From Aquilaria yunnanensis (taxonomy: Eukaryota > Streptophyta > Magnoliopsida > Malvales > Thymelaeaceae): a stretch of DNA of 64,000 bases. The stretch spans positions 74,628,501 to 74,692,500 of the forward strand of contig CM077593.1 of NCBI GenBank assembly GCA_039654915.1. Reading direction: 5' to 3'. Numbering within the stretch: the first letter of the stretch is position 1; every line of letters begins with the position of its first letter. Of the stretch, positions 25,426 to 37,959 are shown piece by piece. Below the pieces are notes generated by a model. It did not search any database. It worked only from the letters and a program-made list of their open reading frames with translations, and was not told the DNA's origin. Made by a program: the position numbers and the translations under genes.

Positions 25426-26857
25426 TATTGGGATTTGGGAGCCAAACAAGCGCAGTAGAATATAACCAAAACCCTCCAAGATGCAAGTGAAATGGGGTAA
25501 ACCGGGTGTTCGAAATTTTCATACCTAATTTGGTTAAGATCTTTCACCCAATTTTTGAGTCGAATAAAAAAACCTGAATAGTTGACGTGTTCAACCTCTC
25601 TACGGTATCCACACGAGCCTTTCGGGATCACCATGCCTCTATCACATCCTGGCAAATGTGTTTCTCTTATGCTTATAGTGCTAGCTTACGTCCTCCAAGG
25701 AATGGCAAAAGAAGAACGTGACTAGTTTTTAGAACTTTTCTGATTTCATCCTTTTGGGAAGCAAGGGCAGAAGCTATGAAATTTCACTATATGATGTATT
25801 TATAGTGAGAGTCAACTCCCAAGCCTAATGGGTTTCAAAGCCCTAATCCAATTAGGTTTAATTTCGGGCTTAATAATGGCTCAACCTGTAGGCCAATCAT
25901 TAACATGAAACTATCATGAAACCAATACCAAAAAATTTGGCCCATGCACTCAAATAATCCAATTGGCTTTATGTGTGTGACCCAAAAGGCTCCTATAACA
26001 TTGGGAAAGACCATAAATCACATTTGTGATCATAAACAATGAACGGTGTCTAGCAACAGATCATTGCTACCAAAGTAACAAGATTGTCGGTCATTTGACT
26101 AAACCTATATGATCATTATCCGTATATGCCATTGTCCCTTTTTTCTAAGATATCCAGACTTAGCATGAGACATGGAATGTGTCACTCTTATATAGCCCAA
26201 TATTTGATTTCTTGATTACCGAGTAGACTAACTTAAAGTGATGACATTGATATCGTATGCCAACTCATCCAAGCATGGCCATGCATTTTCTAAGTCTCAC
26301 TCTATCAAGGGGCCCAAAGATATCACTCCGTTATATAGGGGGAACAAATCCCATCTTGATCAAACAAAACCCTCCGCTTGATATGTGACATACCCAATGA
26401 CCTCCTTCAAGTTTACTCAATTATGAGCAACAGAGGGAAGTATCAAAGTTTGTGACTTACATGTAGGGAACCTTGATGACCTTAGGTCAAAGGACTACAT
26501 ATACTATGATCACTATGAGAATCGCTTATGACACTCATATAATGATCCATGTAGCATTCTCATGGTGGGTCTGTCCAGTACATAAGTTCTCTAACTTGTA
26601 CCCATATGTAGACTAAATATCTCATATTAGTCTCCACATATGCTTGTCGTTATGTATTATTATAACCCACTCCATAATAACACTAGACCAGTGACATTTA
26701 AGAATACTATTATTCTACGGTTGTAATTATGTTTGATTATGTCACACAGAAAACATATAACAAACACAATTACTAGACTAATGCCTTAATAAAATATCAT
26801 GACTCAATGTGCAAAATACAATCATCTCATGATTGGCTTTTGGGCACAACACTAACA
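25426..26857 (-). repeat. C2 5' LTR
   Basis: 1,432 bp; right end CACTAACA, left end TATTGGG (family TGATGGG). Minus-strand TATA element at 25,797-25,804. Followed by TSD TGGTC. Confidence 0.88.
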
Positions 26858-26862
26858 TGGTC

Positions 26863-28242
26863 AAGCTTACTTTTGCTAAAAATGGTGCCCATTTGTGAGG
26901 AATTCGCCTAAGAACCATAGAAAACTCATAGTGGAGCCACATAAGCTTTGGTGTTCCAGTTGGTTGATCTTGCATAATTTTCATTTGAGGTACGGAGATT
27001 TCTTCTTTTCCATGTTATGTTAATGCATTTCTATCATAATTTTCCTTGGGGATGAGTAATTGCAAGCCTAGAAGTGATTAGAATTTAAGTTTGGATCATT
27101 TGCGCAAAGATTTCACGAAGTTAGACGAACCTGGAGAGCTCTAGGCACTGCAGCACCGTTCTAACACTGAGGTGGCAAAGAAATGGTTACTCAAAATGTG
27201 GCCTAGGTGCTATAGCCCAAGTGGCGCTGCGGCACTAGTGCAATAGATACATTTTCACCATAACCACATGACTGTGGTGTCATGACACCAGGCTCGCGCT
27301 ACAGCAACACAGTTGCTTTGGAACTCATCCAAAAAGGTTGTTTCTGGTTCTTAATTGGCTCCTAAACATCCCAGACATGTTCCTAAGGTTGGATCAAGGT
27401 TTAAAATAAAAGTGGAATGAAGAACAAGTGACAAATGGATCAAATAAAACAAGGAGAAGATGGTGTCTGCACAATTGAAGCATGTGTGTTTCTAAAGGAA
27501 TTTTGGTGCCCTAGTTGAGGCTTATAGTCATACCTAAGGTATTTTAAATGCATTAATATTTAGTAACTAAGTAGTTTAAGCAAGGAACATGGTGAATTGG
27601 CAATGGTGAACTAGAACCATAGCCTAGTTAACTAAGAATGGTGCATGTGCACTAAGGCACAGTTAATGTGGGCAACTTATGGCACAACTTCTTGCAGCTT
27701 GGTAAGATGTTTTAGGTTAGTATTTCATTGACCTTAGATTGGTTCAAGACCTACAATAGCTACAAAGAGTTAATGAAAACACCTAAGTGCTAAATAAGGC
27801 ATTATGAGGCTAATAAGGGCATATAAGTGCATTAGGGCACAATGTGAGCTCTAGGGCCCATGGGAAACCTAGATTGGGTAATGTGGGAGCTTGGCATGGC
27901 TTGGGAGGTTGATTAATACCCAATTAAGTGCAAGCTACCCTAAGGAATCAAGAGGAACACTAAAAGCTCTAAGCAGGTAGGTGACTTAGCATTCAAGCTA
28001 AGTTACTTGGGCACATTGAGGGATCTTTTAAGAGCAAGGTAGTTAAGCTACCTTAGAGAGTTTGGGGCCTTAATATGTGCTAGGAAACACAATCATGATT
28101 CTTAGTGATGACCAACTCATTGAAGTGTAGCAAGTGCCAAGCCTAGTATTATACAACGTTCACCAAGAAAGGTGGAGGCTTAGTAACCCTTGGTCACCTA
28201 GCCAGGTCTTAGACCTGAGGGACTAAAGTGAGAGCCTAGTAC
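26863..28242. repeat. S1 middle segment
   Basis: Non-coding; resumes S1 after the C2 TSD. The last 100 bases begin a set of three diverged repeats continued after T3. No ORF of note over 1.4 kb. Confidence 0.45.
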
Positions 28243-30152
28243 TATTACCCACTTTGAGGTAGTCCAATTATGGTGCCAAAATTGTGCATTTAGACTCCCA
28301 GGATTAGTAATGTTTTGTAGGCCATCAGAACACTGCCCTTACTGTGCATACCCAAGTGACCCTCTTGGGCACTATGTAAACACATGCATATTGGTCCAAC
28401 CATCACACACATATTCAAATTTCATGCACACCATGGCAGCAAAGAAGGAAAACACTGGCACAAGTCTTAATCTTGGCTACCACACATTAGGCAATCTTGT
28501 TAAGTTCTAATGACCAGCCACTACACCTATAACTTCCACTAATAAACTGTATCATTCTAGCCATATACCCCCTCTTTTATTTCATCCATTATCAATTTGA
28601 GACTTAGATAAAACCAAGAAATTTTTTTTTACACCAATAGCCCACCTATGGACCAAATTATGAATTTTTGAAGTTGGTTACAAAATTCTGACCAAATGAA
28701 CAATAACTTAGCCAACTTTTCAATGTCATATCTTTGGCTACATGGCTCCAAATTTAGAAATTCTAAATCCTAGTTGAACCTTTAGATGTTATCTAGGTGT
28801 GGTCAAAATTTCATATCAAGATTCCTTCTACACAAGGAGATATATAACTTTAAGTTCAGAGTCAAAATTATGGTCACTTTATGACCATTTTGCCTATACA
28901 AAATTTCATAAGTGTGCAAACCCTTCATTCACAAGGGGAAAACCTTCCAAGGCTACCCGATATCTTTCCATTACACATAGAAAATAAATTCTCCTACATT
29001 TAACAACCATATGTGGCTAAAACAGAATTTACAAGTAAGCGGCCCATCATTCACACTTAGGTAGCTTTGCACCACATCACTTACATAGCCAAAACATTAC
29101 TCAAATGTTCACATACTTGTCTCATTTTACATACACTACATGAAAATTCATACATGCACTACAAAAAGATCTTAACTTAGCTAAATATGCACCATAGGTT
29201 ACAGGAGTGCCTGTGACACAATGGACTCCAGAACAGGATGCTGGATAGCTGCTACATAACACAACAAGTACCATCACTAAAAATACAAAATGTGCTCCTA
29301 AAATGAACAAACTTTCCAGACCAAAACTAGACATAAGTAAGTTCAAGAACATGAAATTTCAAATCAAAACTAAAACCACAAATTTCAGTTTGAATTAGAT
29401 CTTTCTGCTAGACCTGGAATGACAGAATTGAGTGGAGTAAGTTTCATTGAGAAAGTTAGTAAGGGTAGCACTTAGATTCAATACGCAATGTAACCATCAT
29501 TAAAACCTGCATCCAAAGACACTAAAACATAAAACCATAATGCATATATACAAGATATATACAAGATATACACTCTTAAGCAAGATTAACCCTGCTTTAT
29601 GTCATTTTCCTTCTCACTAATTATGGTTTCTTTGTCTTAAACTCATTGGTACGCATGTGCCTAACATTTTTGACCCATTTACAAGCCATAGCCAACCCTC
29701 CCTAGGTGCGAAAACTCCAAATTTCTTCATTTGACTTAAGTCAAAGACATACACATCCTAAGGCCTACATTAGAACACTTAGGTCCTTATGCCTTTTTGG
29801 GTTTTCTTTGTCCTTAGTTGTCTTCCATAAGTAATCTGGTCCTCCAATAGCACTTTCATATCATTCATATCCTTCATATAACTCTCCAAAGCTCTTTCTT
29901 AAGAGTTTTCAATTAAGTACCTGAATTTCCAAAACCTTACAAAAAAGTCCATAGGTTGCTTGACAAACAAGCAAACCTTAAGGCTTTTCTTGGGGGCCAG
30001 CCAAGTTACCAACTTGGAACACTTTTAAGGAGATGTTGATTATACCTTTTACCTCTCACACTTCAATCACTATGAAGATAATTACACAATATAATGGTGT
30101 TTTGACCATTATGCCATACTTGTAATTCTCCCATTTTTGTGTGGTGGTAACA
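28243..30152. mobile_element. T3: shortened T-family unit
   Basis: 1,910 bp, ends TATTACCC / GGTAACA, perfect TSD AGTAC (28,238-28,242 and 30,153-30,157) in S1. Shorter than T1 and T2 because of an internal deletion near 29,575, next to a repeated ACAAGATATA motif. Non-coding. Confidence 0.85.
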
Positions 30153-30157
30153 AGTAC

Positions 30158-31298
30158 ACCTAGGGGTGGAGGTTTAGTATGCCTAGCTACCTATTTAGAT
30201 CTTAGGCTTGAGGAGCTAGAGCGGGAATCTAGTAAGCCCAAAATAGATTGGCCATGTGCTAGTCAAGCTTCACCATAGGAAGGGTGAAAGGTTAGTAACA
30301 CCTAGTGGCCTAGCTTGGTCCTAGACCTGAGGCACTAGCATGGGACCCTAGTGCACCCAACTTGGCTATACCAAGTAGACTTGGATTACTCCTACACATA
30401 GTATTCAAGGGGGAGATTATTATGTGCTTAGGTGACAACCTGGCATAGTAGGCAAGTCAAGGGTTGCTAGAGTGAGTTCAAGGCCAAAACACGCTAAGAG
30501 AGGACTAGGATGAGGAAGGGTCCCAAGGGACTCGAGTATATGTGCATATATTAGGCCTCAGATTGTAATGACCTCATGGTAGACTTGTGACATTTATTGT
30601 CCAATGTCCTCTAGTGTTTTCTTTTGCAAGTACCCCTGAAGGCCCCTTACTGGGAATTTATGATTCTCACCCCTTAGTTTATGTGTGCAAGTTTGGAGAG
30701 TTTGGCCAACAACCCGGGCTTTGTTGTTGAGCTAGTTGAGCAGGTATGAGTTATACTTGCTAGTTTACATATTTAGATTTATTGGTTGTTGAGTACTTAC
30801 TATGTTGGATTGACCATAAGTAGTGGTTGATCTAGGAGCACAAGGGGAGAACGAGGCTAAAGGCACTTGAGGAGCTTAGGTGGTTAGTCTAGTTTGGTCA
30901 TCTCAGTAGGTTATGCTTGAGTAATTTATTGTACTAGATGCCTCTAGCAACATTGGTTGGTTTTATGCACTGGTTTGTGATTCACATACATAACTGAATA
31001 ATGTACATAAGGTTAATTCTTGTAGAAAATGTGTTTATGGCTTTCATTAATTTTATAATTGTTTTTAAGTGCAGATCTACCACTATTTTGAATGTTTTAA
31101 TTTATGTTTAAATTTCCATGTTGAAGTGAATCATGCATTATTTAATGCTAGTATTTAAGTTAGTAAAATTAGGTCACATGCATTAACTTTTATTACAAGC
31201 ATAGAAACCAACAATTATGAACCAAAACCCAAGAATTCCATAGATTCCTAGCGATGCTGGGCAATGTAGGTTGACACAAGCGGCATAGAGCTGCATCA
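30158..31298. repeat. S1 right segment
   Basis: Non-coding; starts with two more copies of the diverged repeat (around 30,165-30,235 and 30,285-30,360) that also occurs at 28,170-28,240. Ends in ATCA before TSD CTATG. Confidence 0.45.
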
Positions 31299-33158
31299 CT
31301 ATGGATCAAGGTAGCTTAGGCCTTATGAGAAAAACTATCTAGTTCATGATACAGAGTTAGCAGCAGTGATCTTTGCACTCAAATAGTGGAGATAATACCT
31401 GGTAGGAAGCAAGTTTTAAGTCTTCATAGACCACAAAAGTCTGAAGTATCTATTTACATAGAAAGACTTGAACATGAGGAAAAGGAGATGGCTTGAGTAC
31501 TTGAAGGATTTTAAATGCAACATTGGGTATATAGTTGGCAAAGCTAATGTCATAGTTAATTCTCTCAGTAGAAAGTACACTGGAGTACTCAAGGCCATTA
31601 GAAAGCCTATTAAGGTAGTAGTACTTAGTTTAACTAAGTTGGCCCAAGAGTGGGGGCAGTAGGAAGTGGACCAAATAAGAGTCCCAACTATTAGGTCAAA
31701 GTGGAAGGACCTAATAAAGGGGGCACAGTTGCAAGATGAAAAGCTTCTTAGAGTTTGTGGGCAAAAATAAGGGAAATTGTACCAAGGCTTTTCCTTTAGG
31801 CATGGATTGTTGGACTTCTAGGATAAAGTCTATGTGCCTCACAAAGATGGTCTTAGGCAGCAGATTCTGGAGGAAGCCTACTCTAGTATGCTACGTGTAC
31901 ATCCTGGAGCCGAAAAGATGTACAAGGATTTGACATCCTATTTCTGGTGGCCATACATGAAGTAAGAGATAAGTGCTTATATGGCTAAGTGTATGACTTG
32001 CCCACAAGTCAAGGTTGAGCACTAGAGGCCTCAAGGTAAGCTTCAAATCTTGCCCATACGAAAAATGAAGTGGGGTTCCATATTTATGGACTTTGTAGTA
32101 GGCATGCCACTAAGCAAAAGAAAACACAATGCTCTCTGGGTTATAATGTATTGATTGACTAAGGCAGCCCACTTCTTACCTATAACCCTCATAGTCTCCT
32201 TGGATAAGTTAGCCTAGCTCTACATTACAGAGATAGTGAGGTTGCATGGTGTACCAAATGACAGTGTCTCAGATAGAGACCTAGATTTGTATCTAGGTTT
32301 TGGAGGTCCTTGTACCATGCATTAGGCATAAAGTTGAACTTGCTCAACATACCATCCTCAAACAGATGGACAAACTAAAAGAACCATTTAGGTCTTGGAA
32401 GATATGCTAAGGTGTTGTGTCATAGACTTCCAAGGAGAGTGGGACAAACACTTGCCTTTAGTAGAGTTTTCCTACAACAATACGCATCACTTAGTGATTG
32501 GCATGGCACCTTAGGAAGCACTCTATGGCAGGAGGTGGATAACTCCACATTGTTGGCATGAACCTGGAGATAAGTTAGAGATAGGCCCAGAACTTATAAG
32601 AGAAACTACTGGGAAGATCAAGCTCATCCAAGAAAGGATTAGAGTTGCCAACAACAGACAAGAGTTTTATGCCAACTAAAATAAAATAAGGGACCTTGAG
32701 TTATAAGTAGGAGATTGGGTGTAGTTGAAGGTATCTCCCATAAAGGGAGTGATGAGATTTGGCAAATGAGGGAAGTTAACCCAAAGGTATGTAGGACCAT
32801 ACCAAATAGTGAAAAAGGGTTGGAAATGTAGCCTACATGCTAGAGTTACCTCCTGAGCTAGGACATGTGCATAACACCTTCCATGTAAGTTTGCTGAAGA
32901 AGTGTGTCTCTGATCCAATGCAAGTGGTCCATGTTACTAATGTTCCTATTGCTCCAAATCTCACATATGAAGGAGAGCAATTTGGGTATTGGCTAAGGAC
33001 ACTAGAAAGCTTAGTAGTATATGGATACCCATGGTAAAAGTCCAATGGACTAAACATTTTGAGGAGAAAGCCACATGGGAAGTTGAAGCTGAGATGCTCA
33101 AAAGTTATCCAAGTGTGTTCCCTAAGCTCTTAGAAAATTTGAGGGACCAAATTTCTTA
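31299..33158 (+). pseudogene. G2 pol: rest of RNase H, integrase and chromodomain
   Basis: Continues the frame of 5,133: GSR.LRPYEKNY, DTELAAVIFAL, FIDHKSLKYLF and the end of RNase H (31,550; GKANVIVNSLSRK, Asp of the usual DALSRK is Asn). Integrase zinc finger near 31,890-32,020 (HPGAEKMY..., CMTCPQ) and core to about 32,600 (SIFMDFVVGMPLS). Near 32,830-33,140 a chromodomain-type end (LPPELGHVHNTFHVSLL, then ATWEVEAEM). At least 10 in-frame stops, many at positions that are Gln in relatives. Catalytic losses and stops exclude function. Confidence 0.85.
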
Positions 33159-33170
33159 AGGAGGGGAGGT
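33159..33170 (+). other. G2 polypurine tract
   Basis: AGGAGGGGAGGT immediately before TGTAATGCCC of the LTR, the usual chromovirus arrangement. Confidence 0.85.
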
Positions 33171-35190
33171 TGTAATGCCCGCAAAACCTTAAGTATTTAA
33201 GCCATGGGCAACATGAATTAAGGACTTATGAAACATGAGAAATTTAGGAATTATGTTCATTGGATTCAAGAAATAATGTTTTACATGAAGCTTAAGAGTA
33301 GCTAGAGAGTTTGAACCTTTTGAGTTAACTTCGTAACTTGGCCAAGAAGAAAGATGCAAATGATGATTTCTGAAATTGAGGGACTTAATTGTACATTTAT
33401 CACAAGACTTAAGTGGAAGAATCTTTTATGTGATGATTCATATGTTTCGTGCATAAAAGTAAGCATACTATGTCTAGTGTTAAACCACTTCTAATGACAC
33501 TTGGCTTGTTTTGGTTATTCACATCCTTCCACTCACCATTGCTTCATTCAGCTGGTTGCAACACCATTGTTGAAGGCTTTGAGGTTGTTGTTCATGAAGC
33601 TCTTGAGTGGTTCTTGAGCTCCCAAGTGCAACCCAAGGCAAATTGAAGAGGAAACTTGGTGGTGAAGGTGGCTTCATGAGCAAAATGAGCCAAGGAAGTG
33701 ATCTCTAGCAACAACAAGCTAAGAAAGAGAACAATTGAGTTTCCCCAAGCTTCAGGAAACTAAGTTGCTAAGCCAAGGTAAGGATTCTTTGTACTCACTA
33801 AGTTTCATAGTGGAATCTATGTTAGTTTAATGAGTATTAGGCTCTTAGGTGATGGATTTGAAGCCAAGGGATCCTAAGAAAGCTATAAGGGCTATGGTTG
33901 TTAGACAACTATGTGTATGATACTAATTAGCTAAGTATAGAAAGCATTAGGACTAGGAATTGAGAAGGCCAACTCAATTCCTAAGCTTGTGAGCTCTTAG
34001 ATTAGTATAGGCCAAGCTAAATAGTTAACCAAGTTAATATGAATGTGGAAGCATGCTTGCTAGGCCCTTTCGAATGGAGTTGATGGTGTTTTGTAACTGT
34101 GTGGTTCTATGCTTGTTTGTGCATCCTAACCCCTTTTACATTTCTTCTTTGTTATGTATATGCTTGTATTGCTTTTTGTTTCCATGTCTTTGGTTGTAGG
34201 TACTTGGAGTTTGGCTTCAGTTAAGCTTAGTGCTTAACTTATGTTAGCCCTTGGAGGCCATTATAATCCTTACTGAGTTATCAAACTCATTGCCCTACTT
34301 CTTATGATTGTAGGGAAAGGTTTACTTGAGAAATAAGGAAGCTAAGAGTGGTTATTACTCTTTCATTTGGAAGGGTATTATGTTAGAATGAATTTTTGCT
34401 TAATATTCTAAGTCTTATGGATTGCTTGTGTAACAAGCTAACGTACATGAATTCATTACTTGCAGGCCTTGTGTGTCTAGAGTTGTGGGAACAAAATCTT
34501 AGTGATGATGGATGTGCATAGATGGCACTTATGTTGTGTTTTGTATGGATGTTTATAAGTATGTTTGTCTTGGGTATGTATATGTATAAGTGGCCTATAG
34601 TAGGCTCACCAGGACTTAGGAGTGTATGTGTTCAAGTTGAGCTTATCCTAGAATCAATGCACATGTTTGATTTGTGTTTAATCACTATCGGATGCAATTT
34701 AGTGCATTAGTGTGTGTATGCATTTTTAGATGTTAAGAGTACTATGGTAGGCCTATCGAAGTTTGTTTGTGTGTGCTATATACATATGAACCTATGTTTT
34801 CAAAACCAAAGTTGGTGATTTGGTTGCCATTTATATGCACTTGATGAATGATTGATGTTTGTGTTGAACTAGTATGAAATCCATCTAGGCATTTAACTTG
34901 TTGTAGATGAGCATGGAAACTTAGATGTATAACAAGTTTTGTGCTACATATGTGTCCTGGTGCATGCCTATGTGCCTTGGCAATGTTTAGGCATGCCCCA
35001 GTGCCCTTCCCCTGTGTCCTAGCAGTGCACTAGTAGTGCCAAAGGTGCCTAAACTTTTGAATCTAGTGCACACTACATACTTAGGAAGCAAGTACTAGAA
35101 CTAAACCTGATAAGTGTTAATAAGTGTTTAAACCTTTTTTTTAGGGCTCAAAGCCTCTTAAATGGGCTAGGAGGTATGTTGGGCATGACA
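33171..35190 (+). repeat. G2 3' LTR
   Basis: 2,020 bp, ends TGTAATGCCC / GGGCATGACA, an inverted repeat of 10 with one mismatch. Athila-type sequence (A3) starts immediately after. No coding sequence; ORFs at 33,449 and 34,522 are chance frames. Confidence 0.8.
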
Positions 35191-36329
35191 GCCTGACAAC
35201 GTTAAACCAAATGCTTCTTAGGAGGTAACCCAAGAGTTAAACTTTTCATTCAATTTTTTTTATTTTATTTGATTTTCATTTGTGGTTGGTTGTTAGCTTT
35301 TGCTTGTCTTGTGATCTTATAATCTATATTGTTGATGCAAGAATCTAGCATTTATCAGGAAAAAATTATGTTCAAAGTAAGAGAAAAATGTTAAATCCAA
35401 TTCCGAGTAAGTTTGCAAATTTTTCAAGTTTCCAGATGCTAAACATGACCTTTAACATGGTTGTGTTCAAGGTTTTGTTAATCTACACAGTTGCAAACAT
35501 AGAAATATTTGGTTTTATAAAACTAAATTTTCATGAAGGATTTTTATTTAAGCTCTAGCACAGAAACACGGCCTATGTCAAGGCTGTGTATGAAGGCATG
35601 TTGCATGACATGGTCACATACATGGCCATGTTTTGACCCATTTTCTTCAAAATCTTAAATTTCAAAGCTTAAACACATGTATATACATGCCCATGTCTTA
35701 AAATGTGTTTATGTTACACAGTCATGCACATACCCATGTTGGAAAATGTGTTTCATCTCTGTGGTTGAAAATTGACTTTCCAAAGCACTTACATGGCCAA
35801 TAACACGATCATGCGGTCAAGCATGTTTGGTGTACATTGTCTCAGTTTTACCCATGTTAGAGCCTATTTTTAGTCTCTATTTTGAATGTTTTTGACCTCT
35901 AGAAGACTTACACGGTCAGTTACATGACCACGTACAAAGGCGTGTTGCATTTACATGGTTGCTTACATGCCCGTGTATGGACCTATGTTGCTATGATGTG
36001 TCTAAAAAAAATTAGGGTTTTTTATGCCATATATGCCATGTTGCACGCTTATGTGCTACGATGTGTTGCAGAAGTTATTAGTTTAATTAAATTAGTGATA
36101 GTCATTAGTTAAACAAATCATCTTAATTGCCAATTAGATAATAAGGAGATATTGAGTACAGTAGACAACTTTTGTTCCTAAGGAAAAATGATCATGGTAC
36201 TTGCCACTGCTATACTTTGATGGTAGGTGCACTTGCCTGTGATTTCACATGTTTGTTTGAGTATGGAGAGATCATCCACACTATTGCCAAAGTAGTTGAA
36301 AAGGTTCATTGTGAACTACAAACACACCA
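35191..36329 (+). mobile_element. A3: Athila-type remnant (post-pol region fused to LTR end)
   Basis: Starts with the decayed form of the Athila post-pol signature (GCTTCTTAGGAGGTAACCC near 35,211), also seen in A1 at 52,650-52,690 on the other strand. Then 35,550-36,050 with many CATG/GGCC-type motifs, then the last 270 bases of an Athila LTR ending ACAAACACACCA at 36,329 (compare 49,162). Body and LTR start between are deleted. It sits in G1 gag, which resumes at 36,330; its 5' part is left of G2. Confidence 0.65.
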
Positions 36330-36527
36330 GGAGGATCAAGAGGCAACCTTGGCATGGTTCTTGCATGGTTTAAACCCAGACAAAGCAAACATTGCTGAGT
36401 TGCAACCTTGTGTAGAACTAGAAGATATGTTGCATGAGGTCATAAAAGTTGAGAAGCAACTCAAGAGGAGAGGGGCAGCAAAGTTTGCCCTAAAATCCAC
36501 CCTTAATCCAAGGCAAACATAGAGCAA
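36330..36527 (+). pseudogene. G1 gag fragment
   Basis: Encodes EDQEATLAWFLHGLN and VELEDMLHEVIKVEKQLKRR, typical of the gag middle of plant Ty3/gypsy elements. Bounded left by A3 and right by A1 (TSD AGCAA at 36,523-36,527). The frame continues at 55,419. Only the gag part between two insertions remains here. Confidence 0.85.
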
Positions 36528-37940
36528 TGATGTGTTTGATTTAGTTTACAACTCTTCCCACTACACTAATGAATAATGTGGATGTGTCAAATCTCTCTAT
36601 ACTTATAAATATGTGAACTCATAGGCAAGTGCACCTGTCGTCAAAGTATAATAGTCGTAAGTATCAAGATGGCTTCCTACAAAACAGAGTTGCCTGTCAC
36701 ACTAAACCTTTCTCTATTATCTAACTAGCAATTAAGAGGTTTTGTTTAGCTAGTTAACTACTAGTTCAACTAAACTAGCTAATGCAGAAGAACAAATAAC
36801 TAACTATTGGTGGCAAAAAATAATCAAACAATCAACAATAAGATACATCATACTTAGATTTGAATCTGCCTAAAATTCCATTGTGTTATTCTTACTTTGG
36901 TTTAACAAGCATATGACTGACTTAGACCATAGAGCACTACCTAACTTAGACTAGCTCTCTATTATTTCTGCTCATGAACCCCTATTCTTAAGTCACTGCT
37001 AGGGTGGCTAGTCCTACCGTACCTCCTAAGAATGCGTTCTAGTCCTATGACCCAATTAGTAGCTTTCACGCAAGTCCAAAAGTATTATGTTGCACCTATT
37101 ATTTCCAGCTATGATAATATCCCTTCAACCCAATGGTGATCCACAACAAACACACCGAATACTAGCTACATATGTTCATCATCCTACATAGAATTAATAG
37201 GCTAGCTATTATTAATCAATGCAAAAAAGCAAAATGGATAGATCATAGAAAACCACTCACAATATCACCCTAGTGTTCATCTACTTCAAGTATGAGCAGA
37301 TAATTTAGTTCATAATGCCAAAAAATAAACACAACAGAAACAAAGAAAAACTACAAAAAGATGTCTTCTTCTCTAAATTGCTTCTCCTCCAATGAATCTT
37401 TGACCTGATGCACCTTAATTGGTGTTGATCATCAAAATTGCCTCAAGTAGCCATCTCCTACTAAAACTCAACTCTTTTTCTATGTAATCTTGCCTCTCCC
37501 TTCCTCTCTTTTCTCTATTCTACCGAATTAACTAAAAAAAACCCTAATTGCAAACAAACACGGTTTGTGACATGGACGTGTTCAAGGCCGTGTTTGACCT
37601 CTAAATTGTAAAAATCATGTACTTTAATGGCATAGTTAAGAAGATGGGCATTATGATGAACATGGTAATGACAATGAACATAGGCAAGTTTAATAAGAAC
37701 ACGAGTGTCTTTACAACTGACATGGGATGATTTAGATCGTGTTTGATCCAATTTTTGGCAAAACTTGCAATTCTGCTCCAAAACTTGTACAAAACTCTTC
37801 CTAACCCAAATAGTGCTGAAATATGACCTGAAAGTAAAATATGAACCAATTAAGCACCAAAATCTACTAAAAATACATCCAAAGACAATTAAACACAAGG
37901 GAAAACCATATAGAAAACATGTATAAATGTGAGCATTTCA
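36528..37940 (-). repeat. A1 3' LTR
   Basis: 1,413 bp, starts TGATGTGTTT, ends GAGCATTTCA (family GAGCATATCA). Aligns with 54,073-55,413 in the same direction. Confidence 0.82.
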
Positions 37941-37959
37941 TATTTCTTCCCCTACACTT
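37941..37959 (-). other. A1 polypurine tract
   Basis: Minus strand AAGTGTAGGGGAAGAAATA before the LTR; matches A2's AGTGTGGGGGAAATA. Confidence 0.75.

Larger units (their letters stand above)
5755..26857 (-). mobile_element. C2: outer Ty1/copia element (minus strand), host of C1, T1 and T2
   Basis: 5' LTR at 25,426-26,857, primer site 25,413-25,424, gag start at 21,471, pol downstream, polypurine tract at 7,224, 3' LTR at 5,755-7,223. TSD AGGTC (5,750-5,754) versus TGGTC (26,858-26,862), one mismatch. It contains C1 (8,039-16,235), T1 (18,802-21,290) and T2 (21,874-24,328), each with its own TSD. Same family as C1 (alignable LTRs and proteins) but more decayed and lacking the reverse transcriptase core. 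Confidence 0.88.
5134..31298. mobile_element. S1: non-coding LTR-like insertion in G2, itself hit by C2 and T3
   Basis: Flanked by CTATG at 5,129-5,133 and 31,299-31,303. Without the nested C2 and T3 it is about 3.14 kb (5,134-5,754; 26,863-28,242; 30,158-31,298). It ends in CA; its first base pair is TC where LTRs have TG, which may be decay. No coding sequence was found. Size, 5-bp duplication and no ORF fit a large solo LTR, perhaps of a chromovirus. Family not known. Confidence 0.55.
4711..35190 (+). mobile_element. G2: chromovirus (Tekay/Del-like) Ty3/gypsy element, split by S1 and R1
   Basis: Parts in order: reverse transcriptase end and RNase H start (4,711-5,133), S1 insertion (5,134-31,298), rest of RNase H, integrase and chromodomain (31,299-33,158), polypurine tract, 3' LTR (33,171-35,190). 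Removing S1 with one CTATG copy rejoins the RNase H frame exactly, the strongest evidence for a single element. Its 5' half is left of R1, outside the window. It lies in Athila remnant A3: post-pol Athila sequence begins directly at 35,191. Confidence 0.8.

Noticed and set aside
32676..33057. Minus-strand ORFs at 32,676-32,918 and 32,833-33,057
   Set aside because: Shadows of the G2 chromodomain region, whose plus-strand frame has clear homology.
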